From contig CAJUPI010000001.1 of the NCBI GenBank assembly GCA_910588125.1, positions 62,001 to 126,000 of the forward strand: a DNA stretch of 64,000 nucleotides, given 5' to 3'. Positions 30,643 through 39,039 of the stretch are shown here, in pieces. Position 1 is the stretch's first letter; every line of letters starts with the position of its first letter. The translations under genes and the position numbers were made by a program. The notes under the pieces were generated by a model, which was not told the origin of the DNA, ran no database searches, and saw nothing but the letters and a program-made list of their open reading frames with translations. This DNA comes from an uncultured Lachnospiraceae bacterium. GTDB lineage: Bacteria; Bacillota; Clostridia; Lachnospirales; Lachnospiraceae.

Positions 30643-33314
30643 TTTTCATCAGAAGTATCTGCCTCCCAACGGTTATTCAGTTTTGTCTGGAACCGATATA
30701 GTACATTTAAGGCATCAATTGGTGTCATTCGCCCCAGCTCCAATTCTTTCAATTCTTTAATAATATCATCCTCTTTTACTGTATCAAACAAAGTCAGCTG
30801 GCTCAGTTCAACGTCATCTGGCTTTGGCACTGCCTTACGGCTGGAAATATTAGCACTGATCTCGGCAATTTCTCGTGTTTTGGAAGTCAGATCGGAAGCT
30901 ATCAGCTCTTCCACCAGCTCTTTTGCCCGCTGAATGACAGAATCGGGTACTCCGGCCAGCTTAGCCACCTGAATTCCATAGCTTTTATCAGCTCCGCCCC
31001 GCACAATCCGGCGAAGGAATACAATATCATCTCCTTTTTCTTTTACTGCAATGCAGTAATTGTTGACGCCGGCAATGATTCCTTCTAATTCTGTCAGCTC
31101 ATGGTAATGAGTGGCAAACAATGTTTTGGCACCTAAAATTCGCATGTTACTGATATGCTCCACCACTGCCCAGGCAATACTCAAGCCGTCAAATGTGCTG
31201 GTTCCGCGTCCGATTTCATCCAGAATCAGCAGGCTGCTGCGGGTAGCGCTGCGCAAAATATTAGCCACCTCGGTCATTTCCACCATAAAAGTGCTTTGGC
31301 CGGAAGCCAGATCATCTGATGCCCCCACCCGGGTAAAAATCCGGTCGCATACGCCAATATTTGCCTGATCAGCAGGCACGAAGCTTCCAATCTGCGCCAG
31401 TAAAACGATCAATGCCGTCTGCCGCATATAGGTAGATTTTCCAGCCATATTAGGACCGGTTATGATAGAAACCCGATTTTTTCCATTATCCAGATAAGTA
31501 TCATTGGAGACAAACAGATCATTGCTCATCATTTTTTCAACTACCGGATGCCGGCCTCCTTTGATTTGAATCAGCCCCTTTTCATTGATGGCCGGCTTAA
31601 CATAATTATTTCTGGTAGCAACTGTAGACAGAGATACATAAACATCCAGAACAGCCAGGGCGCGCGCCGTTTTCTGAATACGAATCACCTCTGCGCCGAT
31701 TTGATCCCGAACCTGGCAGAAAAGATCATATTCTAGGGAAAATAGTTTATCCTCTGCCCCCAAAATGATATCTTCCAAATTTTTCAGTTCATCTGTTGTA
31801 TAACGCTCTGCATTTGTCAGCGTCTGTTTGCGAACAAAGTATTCTGGCACCAGGTCTTTAAAGGAATTGGTAACTTCAAAATAATAGCCAAAAACTTTAT
31901 TGTATTTTATCTTTAAATTTTTTATTCCGGTCTTATCGCGTTCGCGCGTTTCCAGCTCTGCCAACCAGGTCTTTCCTTCTGTTTTAGCATGGCGCAATTG
32001 ATCTGCTTCCGGATAAAAACCATCCCGAATCACGCCTCCCTCCCGAATGGAAACCGGCGGTTCATCCACAATTGCCCGGCGAATCAAATCGCAAAGCTCC
32101 TCTAAGGGATCTAGCTTCTCCTGTAATTCTTTCAGATTATGGCAGGTAAATTCATGAAGCAGATTTTTGATATGAGGAATCATGGCAATGGAATTGCAAA
32201 AGGCCAGCAGATCTCTGGGATTGGCTGTCTTGTAGCTGATACGCCCTATCAGACGTTCCAGATCATATACCGGATTTAAATATTCTCCCAGTTCTTCCCG
32301 TCCGATATAATTAAGATTAAGCTCCTCAATCGCTTGCTGGCGTTTCAAAATCGCTTCCCGGTCAATAAGCGGCTGCTCAATCCATGTGCGTAAGAGACGG
32401 GCCCCCATAGCAGTACGCGTTTTGTCCAATACCCATAAAAGACTGCCTCGCTTCTGCTTTTCCCGCATAGTCTCTAAAAGTTCCAGGTTCCGTCTGGTAG
32501 AGGAATCCAAAATCATATAATTGGCTGTTGCATAGGGAACCAGCGTTGTCATATGAGAAAGGGTATTTTTTTGTGTCTCATAGAGATATTGCAGCACAGC
32601 GCCAGCAGCAATCACACCGCTGTCATAATCTGCCAGGCCTAATCCTTCCAGGTTTCCCACTTTGAAATGTTCACGCAATATTCTTCTGCAGCTTTCATCC
32701 TGGAAAAAACGGGGTTCTAAGGAACTCATAGTAAAATGATAACGGTTTTCGATTTCTTCCAGGCTGATTCCTGACATAGAAAAAGCGTCGTTGCAGATAA
32801 TCTCAGACGGAGAAAATTTGTGAATTTCATCAAAGAGAGAACGTTCCGTTTCCACTTCAGTCACCAAAAAATCTCCCGTAGTAATATCTGCCACCGACAC
32901 CCCCATTTTGTCTCCCAGATAAACAATTCCCATCAGATAATTATTCTTTGTTTCATCCAGGGCTTGTACACTGGTGATGGTGCCCGGTGTCACCACCCGG
33001 ATCACTTCCCGTTTTACTAATCCTTTCGCCTGCTTTGGATCCTCCATCTGTTCTGCAATTGCCACTTTATAGCCTTTTTGCACCAAACGGCTCAGATAGG
33101 AATCCACTGCATGATAGGGAACGCCACACATAGGTGCACGTTCCTCCATCCCACATTCTTTCCCTGTCAGAGTCAATTCCAGTTCTTTTGATACGGTTTT
33201 CGCATCTTCAAAGAACATCTCATAGAAATCCCCTAAACGATAAAAAAGAATACAGTCTTTATATTGTTGTTTGGTTTCCATATATTGCGCCATCATCGGC
33301 GATAATCCGCTCAT
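30636..33314 (-). CDS. mutS: DNA mismatch repair protein MutS
   Basis: The 892-aa MutS carries the mismatch-reading Phe-x-Glu motif (Phe30-Tyr-Glu32 in 'LGDFYEMF'), connector, lever and clamp domains, and the ABC-type ATPase with Walker A 'ITGPNMAGKSTYMRQ', signature 'DDLASGQSTFMVEM' and Walker B 'SLLILDEIGRGTSTFDG'. A C-terminal extension (about 800-892) ends in 'EADTSDEKS'. ATG 33314 has GAGGTG upstream. It lies 8 nt after miaB and precedes mutL. Confidence 0.98.
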   Translation of the reverse strand: MSGLSPMMAQYMETKQQYKDCILFYRLGDFYEMFFEDAKTVSKELELTLTGKECGMEERAPMCGVPYHAVDSYLSRLVQKGYKVAIAEQMEDPKQAKGLVKREVIRVVTPGTITSVQALDETKNNYLMGIVYLGDKMGVSVADITTGDFLVTEVETERSLFDEIHKFSPSEIICNDAFSMSGISLEEIENRYHFTMSSLEPRFFQDESCRRILREHFKVGNLEGLGLADYDSGVIAAGAVLQYLYETQKNTLSHMTTLVPYATANYMILDSSTRRNLELLETMREKQKRGSLLWVLDKTRTAMGARLLRTWIEQPLIDREAILKRQQAIEELNLNYIGREELGEYLNPVYDLERLIGRISYKTANPRDLLAFCNSIAMIPHIKNLLHEFTCHNLKELQEKLDPLEELCDLIRRAIVDEPPVSIREGGVIRDGFYPEADQLRHAKTEGKTWLAELETRERDKTGIKNLKIKYNKVFGYYFEVTNSFKDLVPEYFVRKQTLTNAERYTTDELKNLEDIILGAEDKLFSLEYDLFCQVRDQIGAEVIRIQKTARALAVLDVYVSLSTVATRNNYVKPAINEKGLIQIKGGRHPVVEKMMSNDLFVSNDTYLDNGKNRVSIITGPNMAGKSTYMRQTALIVLLAQIGSFVPADQANIGVCDRIFTRVGASDDLASGQSTFMVEMTEVANILRSATRSSLLILDEIGRGTSTFDGLSIAWAVVEHISNMRILGAKTLFATHYHELTELEGIIAGVNNYCIAVKEKGDDIVFLRRIVRGGADKSYGIQVAKLAGVPDSVIQRAKELVEELIASDLTSKTREIAEISANISSRKAVPKPDDVELSQLTLFDTVKEDDIIKELKELELGRMTPIDALNVLYRFQTKLNNRWEADTSDEKS

Positions 33315-33322
33315 TTTTCACC

Positions 33323-34831
33323 TCAGCTTTTGTCAGCCATTCTTCCCATATAGTAAAATCCTTTGGACTCGGTCAGTTCTACCGGCACCAGACTTCCGAT
33401 CAAAGAGGCGCTGCCAGGAAAGTGTACCAGTAAATTATTGCTAAGCCGTCCACTGACATAGCCGTCCTGATGATCATTCTCGCACTCGACCAACACCTCC
33501 TGCACCGTGCCAGTATCTCTTCCACATACCTGGGAGGATATCTGTTGAACCTCTTTTAACAACCGTTCAAACCGCTCCTTTACCAAAGCTTCCGGAACCT
33601 GGTTGTCCATGACAGAGGCAGGAGTACCTGTCCGTTTGGAATAAATAAAAGTAAATGCGCTGTCATAGCGGACTTTGCGCACCACATCCAGTGTTTCCTC
33701 AAAATCTGCTTCCGTCTCTCCGGGGAATCCCACAATGATATCTGTAGTCAGGGAAATATCCGGAACTGCCTGACGAATTTGCGCAACCAGTTCCAGATAT
33801 TGTTCTTTTGTGTATTGCCGGTTCATTATTTTTAGAATACGGCTGCTTCCTGATTGCAAAGGAAGATGAAGATGACGGCAAATCTTGGGCAGATTTTTCA
33901 TTGCCAGAATCAAATCCTCAGAAAGGTCTTTGGGGTGTGAAGTCATAAAACGGATTCTCTCAATCCCCTCCACCTCATTCACCTGCCTGAGAAGTTCGGC
34001 AAATGTCACAGGCTCTGACAGATTTTTCCCATAGGAATTCACATTTTGTCCCAAAAGCATCACTTCTTTCACTCCGTCAGACGCCAGCCTGCGGATCTCA
34101 GATAAAATTTCTTCCGGCTTCCGGCTTCGTTCACGCCCACGCACATAAGGAACAATACAATAACTGCAAAAATTATTGCAGCCATACATAATATTAACTC
34201 CGGATTTGAAAGGATATTTGCGTTCTGCCGGCAAATCTTCCACCACCTGATCCGTGGACTCCCAGATATCAACTATGGTATTTTTCTCTGCCAGACAGCG
34301 AAATAACAGCTCTGCCAATTTAAAGATATTATGAGTACCAAAAATCAAATCTACAAACCGATAGCTTTTTTGAATCCGCTGAACAACCGCCGGTTCCTGC
34401 ATCATACAGCCACATAAGGCAATTGTCATCCAGGGATTCTTTTTCTTCAATGTCTGCAAGTATCCCAGATGGCCGTAAACCTTCTGATTGGCATTATCTC
34501 GTACCGTGCAGGTGTTATAGAGCACAAAATCCGCCGTTTCTTCTTCGCTTGCCGCCAATCCTGCCTGCTGAAGGATTCCACATAGTTTTTCGGAATCACG
34601 GGCATTCATCTGACAGCCAAAGGTACGTATCATAAAAGTGCCGATCTGCTTTTTGGCAAGAAGCTCATCTAATTTTTCTTTCCCATATCGTTTCCTGGCT
34701 TCACCCGATATAACATCATCATTAAACTTATCTTGCAAAATCTCACGTGTCTTTTCAATAAAGTAATATTGCCTTTCTGGTTCACTTGCAGGCGCCTGTC
34801 TGTAGATTGTGTCAAAATCCCAATATTTCAA
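33323..34831 (-). CDS. miaB: tRNA-2-methylthio-N6-dimethylallyladenosine synthase MiaB
   Basis: MiaB methylthiolates i6A37 made by MiaA. The 502-aa radical-SAM protein has the N-terminal methylthiotransferase domain with cysteines in 'RTFGCQMNARDSE', 'YNTCTVRDNA' and 'ALCGCMMQ', the radical-SAM 'CNNFCSYCIVPYVRGRE' and a C-terminal TRAM domain ('VLVECENDHQDGYVSGR'). The N-terminus has about 60 extra residues before the first domain; the chosen start is a TTG with CAGGTGAAG upstream. It heads the miaB-mutS-mutL-miaA block. Confidence 0.96.
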   Translation of the reverse strand: MKYWDFDTIYRQAPASEPERQYYFIEKTREILQDKFNDDVISGEARKRYGKEKLDELLAKKQIGTFMIRTFGCQMNARDSEKLCGILQQAGLAASEEETADFVLYNTCTVRDNANQKVYGHLGYLQTLKKKNPWMTIALCGCMMQEPAVVQRIQKSYRFVDLIFGTHNIFKLAELLFRCLAEKNTIVDIWESTDQVVEDLPAERKYPFKSGVNIMYGCNNFCSYCIVPYVRGRERSRKPEEILSEIRRLASDGVKEVMLLGQNVNSYGKNLSEPVTFAELLRQVNEVEGIERIRFMTSHPKDLSEDLILAMKNLPKICRHLHLPLQSGSSRILKIMNRQYTKEQYLELVAQIRQAVPDISLTTDIIVGFPGETEADFEETLDVVRKVRYDSAFTFIYSKRTGTPASVMDNQVPEALVKERFERLLKEVQQISSQVCGRDTGTVQEVLVECENDHQDGYVSGRLSNNLLVHFPGSASLIGSLVPVELTESKGFYYMGRMADKS

Positions 34832-34942
34832 TTCGCTTCACCTGTTCCTTGACTATATTTGGTATTTGGTAAAATAATCTCACATATTATATCACAAGTT
34901 GTCCAAAACGACAATGTACGAAAACAGCTTTTCTTTTATGCC

Positions 34943-35842
34943 TTAAACGGTTTTCCCATCCGCTTCTGATTTTCGCTTTTTCACCCGCCAACTGCGATAA
35001 CAAAAAACAAAATATCCTGATTTTGTGCTGAACAGCAAGCTGCAGGGATAGCCTTTCATAAAGTTTGCGCGAAAGCCGTCTCTGGTTAATAAATTGTCTC
35101 TGTCAAGCTCATATTCTGTTTCTACCCGGAACAATTTACTTATTATTTGAAAAAGCTGTCCAAAGATTTGCAGGGTTTCGTCTTCTGTCAAATTTCCCGT
35201 TACTCCCTGTTGTTTAACAGCACGGAGAAATAAAGTTTCTTCTATCCCTAAAAGCAATTGCAGCCGGATTCCGCTTTCTGTATCGCAGAAATAACAGCAA
35301 TACAGTGCCTTTCCGAAATTCTGTCCTTTATAATCCGCACTGACAAATTTGGCTTCTGTCTGGAAAACTTCTGTCATGGCACGATTTAAAACTCTCGATA
35401 TCACAGGAATCTGCGATGTGAGATCAAAGCCTTTTCGGTTAACGATCCTTCCTACAATCGCCTGATCCTGCATCATAATATGTTCAGTCAGCCAGTTATT
35501 CATAATTCCCACAAAGCGTTGGACTGATGCCGTCGAGTAATTTGAGGATTCCAAATCTTTTTTTAGTGTGACAAGAGTCTTATCCCTGAAATTGTCATGG
35601 ACCTTTTTGTGTTGTGCATAGCCCTGATACCGAATGGAACGCATGTAGCTCTCTTCTTCCGAAAAATGTGTCATAGAATATGCTTCCAGATATTTGATCC
35701 CTTCTTTATAGGTAGTCTGATTGTTTTCCTCATCTTCAGACATATCAATTAGTTTATTCATAATCCGAAAGAGTTTGGCATGTGCCTTATCTATCACATC
35801 CACACCGATATTGAATTTGTCATCCCATGCAATGTTCTCCAT
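34943..35842 (-). CDS. Bacteriohemerythrin with an extra C-terminal domain
   Basis: The N-terminal ~135 residues of this 299-aa protein form a hemerythrin domain with all seven iron ligands in order: His21, His59, Glu63, His78, His82, His121 and Asp126. It should hold a di-iron, oxygen-binding site. The remaining ~160 residues are a separate domain I cannot name with certainty; its length and pattern ('VISRVLNRAMTEVFQTEA', 'FGKALYCC') recall CheX/CheC-like folds. No signal peptide. ATG has AGGAGG and a good promoter at 35886-35914. In an anaerobe it may sense or scavenge oxygen; no chemotaxis genes are near. Confidence 0.8.
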   Translation of the reverse strand: MENIAWDDKFNIGVDVIDKAHAKLFRIMNKLIDMSEDEENNQTTYKEGIKYLEAYSMTHFSEEESYMRSIRYQGYAQHKKVHDNFRDKTLVTLKKDLESSNYSTASVQRFVGIMNNWLTEHIMMQDQAIVGRIVNRKGFDLTSQIPVISRVLNRAMTEVFQTEAKFVSADYKGQNFGKALYCCYFCDTESGIRLQLLLGIEETLFLRAVKQQGVTGNLTEDETLQIFGQLFQIISKLFRVETEYELDRDNLLTRDGFRANFMKGYPCSLLFSTKSGYFVFCYRSWRVKKRKSEADGKTV

Positions 35843-35885
35843 AAAAACGCCGCCTCCTGATTAACGCTGTTTATATTATTACTTA

Positions 35886-35914
35886 ATTATATGGTTTATT
35901 TATCCATTTGTCCA
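35886..35914 (-). promoter_or_regulatory. SigA-type promoter for the bacteriohemerythrin gene
   Basis: On the minus strand TGGACA (35909-35914) and TATAAT (35886-35891) are 17 nt apart, 44 nt before the ATG. One mismatch in the -35. No clear operator was seen. Confidence 0.75.
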
Positions 35915-36044
35915 CTCACAATTTCACAATAAATAGCGAAAATATATATTTCAGCAAAAACATTCTTAAGAAATTCTTAATTTGATCATTCTCTATATTT
36001 ATGATACAATGGCGCCAGGAGGGGGTATAAGGGGGAATTTTCTC

Positions 36045-37289
36045 TTATTCCCGGATTTGCCCATTGCCATAGATGATATATTTGGTTGTGGTCAAAGCTT
36101 CCAGCCCCATCGGCCCTCTTGCATGCAGTTTTTGAGTGCTAATGCCAATTTCAGCTCCAAATCCAAATTCATTTCCATCTGTAAATCGCGTAGACGCATT
36201 CACATAAACAGCCGCCGCATCTATCTCATCTAAAAATCTTTGTGCATGTTCATAATCCCGGGTAACTATCGCTTCTGAATGCCCTGTATTATAATAATTA
36301 ATATGTGCAATCGCTTCTTCCAGAGAATCCACCAGCTTCAGAGAAAGAATATAATCCAAATATTCTTTTTCCCAGTCTTCCTCTGTGGCTGATGCAAATT
36401 CTGGAACCAGCAGGCATGCCTGTGCATCTGCCCGTACTTCAACATTTTTTTCTGCCAGTTTTTTCTGCAGCATTGGTAAAAAGCGTTCTGCTTCTGCTCT
36501 GTGAATCACCAATGATTCGCAGGCATTGCAAACCCCGATTCGTTGCGTTTTCGCATTCATGATGATCCTTAATGCCATATCCAGATCAGCGCCTTCATCC
36601 ACATAAATATGACAATTACCAGTACCTGTCTCAATCACCGGAATTGTACTGTTTTCAACAACCGTCCGAATCAAGCCTGCTCCGCCCCGCGGGATTAAAA
36701 CATCCATATATTGATTCAGCTTCATGAATTTTTTTGTCATTTCCCGGCTGGTATCCGTAATCAGCTGTACGATATCTTCTCGCATTCCCGCCTCAGCAAG
36801 GCCTGTCCTTATACAACAGACAATTGCCTTATTGGACTCTATGGCATCGCTTCCTCCTTTTAAGATCACGGCATTCCCAGCCTTAAAGCAAAGGCCAAAA
36901 GCATCTGCCGTCACATTGGGACGTGCTTCATAAATTATGCCAACAACTCCTAAGGGAACCCGTTTGCGTCCAATTACCAATCCGTTCGGACGTTCTTTCA
37001 TGGACAGGACTTCTCCCACAGGATCTTCTAAAGACGCCACCTGTATAAGCCCGTCCGCCATATCCTGGATGCGGCTTGGGGTCAATGCCAGCCGATCCAT
37101 CAGCGCCTGGCTCATTCCTGCCGCCTTAGCACGTGCCATGTCCTGCTTGTTGGCGGACAGAATCTCTTTTTCTCCTGCCAGAAGTGCCCGGGCAGCAGAT
37201 TTAAGTCCTTCATTTTTGCGGGAAATTTTTAACCGTCCCAGATAAAATGCTGCTTCTTTTGCCTGCTTTCCCATTTCATTCAAATTCAT
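36045..37289 (-). CDS. proA: Glutamate-5-semialdehyde dehydrogenase (gamma-glutamyl phosphate reductase)
   Basis: ProA reduces gamma-glutamyl phosphate with NADPH in proline synthesis. The 414-aa aldehyde-dehydrogenase-fold protein shows 'RKRVPLGVVGIIYEARPNVTADAFGLC' in parts, the catalytic cysteine in 'QRIGVCNACESL' and the C-terminal 'GFGAEIGISTQKLHARGPMGL'. It is the last gene of proB-DUF896-cyclo-ligase-proA, 25 nt after the cyclo-ligase gene. Confidence 0.97.
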   Translation of the reverse strand: MNLNEMGKQAKEAAFYLGRLKISRKNEGLKSAARALLAGEKEILSANKQDMARAKAAGMSQALMDRLALTPSRIQDMADGLIQVASLEDPVGEVLSMKERPNGLVIGRKRVPLGVVGIIYEARPNVTADAFGLCFKAGNAVILKGGSDAIESNKAIVCCIRTGLAEAGMREDIVQLITDTSREMTKKFMKLNQYMDVLIPRGGAGLIRTVVENSTIPVIETGTGNCHIYVDEGADLDMALRIIMNAKTQRIGVCNACESLVIHRAEAERFLPMLQKKLAEKNVEVRADAQACLLVPEFASATEEDWEKEYLDYILSLKLVDSLEEAIAHINYYNTGHSEAIVTRDYEHAQRFLDEIDAAAVYVNASTRFTDGNEFGFGAEIGISTQKLHARGPMGLEALTTTKYIIYGNGQIRE

Positions 37290-37314
37290 TTTTTTCCTCC
37301 CTCGTTTTTGTTAT

Positions 37315-37926
37315 TCACAAGGCATTAACCTTCTTTTTACAATCAATTCTTTTTTCAGGCAGTACAATCATATCCATTTTCTGATCCCAAATATCGGAAA
37401 ATACATTTTCACGAATTTGAAACGGATATGCCAGAGCAATTCTTACATGCCCGGGTTCCTGTGCAAAAAAACGGTCATAATAGCCTCCGCCATATCCAAG
37501 CCTCATGCCAGCCCTGGTAAATGCCAGCCCTGGTGTGATTACCGGCGCATTCTGGTCTTTCGCTAAATCACAGCTTTCCAACGGTTCCTGGATCCGCATG
37601 GCCCCGGGTTTTAGTTTTTTCTTATTATCCACAAAATAGAACTGAAGCTTTTTTCCTTCTATCCTGGGCAATGCGACTGGTATTTTATTTATCCACAACC
37701 AATCCATTATCGCCCATGTGTCTATTTCTCTATCCGTGGAGGCATAGAGATAGATGCTTTTAGCATGTACAAATGCCGGAACCATCAAAAGCTGTTTTTG
37801 GATCTGCTGATCCATTTGTTTTTTCTTTTCTTGAGGCAGCATCCGGCGGGCTTTCCGAATTTCATTTCTGATTGCCTCTTTAGAGGAAGCATGTGTTCTA
37901 GGATTGTTCATCTGGAATACCGCCAT
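37315..37926 (-). CDS. 5-formyltetrahydrofolate cyclo-ligase
   Basis: The 203-aa protein matches the YgfA/MTHFS family: 'EAIRNEIRKARRMLPQ', 'YLYASTDREIDT', 'GLAFTRAGMRLGYGGGYYDRF' and 'DMIVLPEKR'. It converts 5-formyl-THF to 5,10-methenyl-THF with ATP. The start is uncertain: ATG 37926 (AGGG upstream) overlaps the DUF896 gene by 29 nt; an in-frame ATG at 37911 is also possible. Overlap implies translational coupling within the proline operon, although there is no pathway link. Confidence 0.93.
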   Translation of the reverse strand: MAVFQMNNPRTHASSKEAIRNEIRKARRMLPQEKKKQMDQQIQKQLLMVPAFVHAKSIYLYASTDREIDTWAIMDWLWINKIPVALPRIEGKKLQFYFVDNKKKLKPGAMRIQEPLESCDLAKDQNAPVITPGLAFTRAGMRLGYGGGYYDRFFAQEPGHVRIALAYPFQIRENVFSDIWDQKMDMIVLPEKRIDCKKKVNAL

Positions 37927-38125
37927 ATTTTTTCCCTAAGTCAGTTATCGTTCCGTCTTGCTCCTGAATGGAAATGCTATTGAGGCTGGCTCGCATGTTC
38001 TTGCGAATTGCCTCAATATATTCTTTTCGCAATGCCGCCTGTTCTGCTTTTTCCTCTTTTGTCAGGCCCTCTCCCTGTGATTTGTGATACAATGCATTAA
38101 TTCGATCAATGATCCCCTGATCCAT
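37898..38125 (-). CDS. DUF896 family protein (YnzC-like)
   Basis: A 75-aa helical protein with the DUF896 signature 'IDRINALYHKSQGEGLTKEEKAEQ' in part and 'LRKEYIEAIRKNMRASL'. In B. subtilis the relative YnzC is in the SOS operon yneA-yneB-ynzC; its role is unknown. Here it lies 24 nt after proB instead and overlaps the cyclo-ligase gene. The C-terminal end 'GKKYGGIPDEQS' goes beyond the conserved core. Confidence 0.9.
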   Translation of the reverse strand: MDQGIIDRINALYHKSQGEGLTKEEKAEQAALRKEYIEAIRKNMRASLNSISIQEQDGTITDLGKKYGGIPDEQS

Positions 38126-38149
38126 CCTCTTCTTCCTCCATATTTACGT

Positions 38150-39001
38150 CTAATATTGATAATTGATATAATCCATTAAATCAAAGTCCTGGTTGGTGTG
38201 AGCCATAAAAAGCGTTCCTCTCGGTTCTCCCTGCATAATCTCGTGGATAATTTCCACATTTTCCCCATTGGCAATTACCATATCGGATCCACTGTCTGTA
38301 GCAATTCTTGCTGCAGCTAATTTTGCTGACATTCCGCCGGTTCCTACATCACTGCCAGAGGTATCTTTCCCCATTTTCCAAAGCTCAGGCGATATCTCCT
38401 CTACTAAATGAATAAATTTTGCCTGAGGATTTTTATGAGGATCATCAGAATAAAGCCCGTCAATATCAGAAAGCAGGATCAAAAGATCTGCTCCAATTAA
38501 GGCAGCGACAATTGCTGATAACCGATCATTGTCTCCAAATTGGATTTCATGGGTAGAAACGGTGTCATTTTCATTGACAATAGGAACTGTTCCCAAATGG
38601 ATCAATTCATCAAAGGTATTTTGGGCATTATAGCGGGAAGCTTCATTTGTCATAGTGTCCTTGGTTAACAAAACCTGTGCCGCAACGCGATTATATTCAG
38701 AAAACAGCTTTTGGTACACCATCATCAGCCTGGCCTGGCCCACAGCAGCATACGCCTGCTTTTCTGAAATACTTTCCGGACGCTTTTGTCCGCCAAGAGC
38801 CTGCCTGCCTGCCGCTATTGCCCCAGAGGAAACAAGGACCACATCGCGTCCCTCTCCTCTTAAATCGCAAAGGATACGGACTAATTTTTCTATTTTCAGC
38901 AGATTTAGTTCACCGGTCTTTGCATGTGTTAAGGAAGAAGAGCCTATTTTCACAACGATCCGCTGCTTATTTCTGAGCTTTTTTCTATTTTCTGTATACA
39001 T
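38150..39001 (-). CDS. proB: Glutamate 5-kinase, short form without PUA domain
   Basis: ProB phosphorylates glutamate as the first step of proline synthesis. The 283-aa amino-acid kinase domain shows 'RIVVKIGSSSLTH', 'VVLVSSGAIAAGRQALG', 'IVNENDTVST', 'FGDNDRLSAIVAALIGADLL' and 'GTGGMSAKLAAARIA'. The C-terminal PUA domain of the E. coli enzyme (367 aa) is absent, as in some Firmicutes. The start has CAGGAGA upstream. First gene of the proline operon; it follows the FAD oxidoreductase by 38 nt. Confidence 0.95.
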   Translation of the reverse strand: MYTENRKKLRNKQRIVVKIGSSSLTHAKTGELNLLKIEKLVRILCDLRGEGRDVVLVSSGAIAAGRQALGGQKRPESISEKQAYAAVGQARLMMVYQKLFSEYNRVAAQVLLTKDTMTNEASRYNAQNTFDELIHLGTVPIVNENDTVSTHEIQFGDNDRLSAIVAALIGADLLILLSDIDGLYSDDPHKNPQAKFIHLVEEISPELWKMGKDTSGSDVGTGGMSAKLAAARIATDSGSDMVIANGENVEIIHEIMQGEPRGTLFMAHTNQDFDLMDYINYQY

Positions 39002-39039
39002 GATGAGTCTCCTGTAGTTATGTATGGATTTTCTTAATT

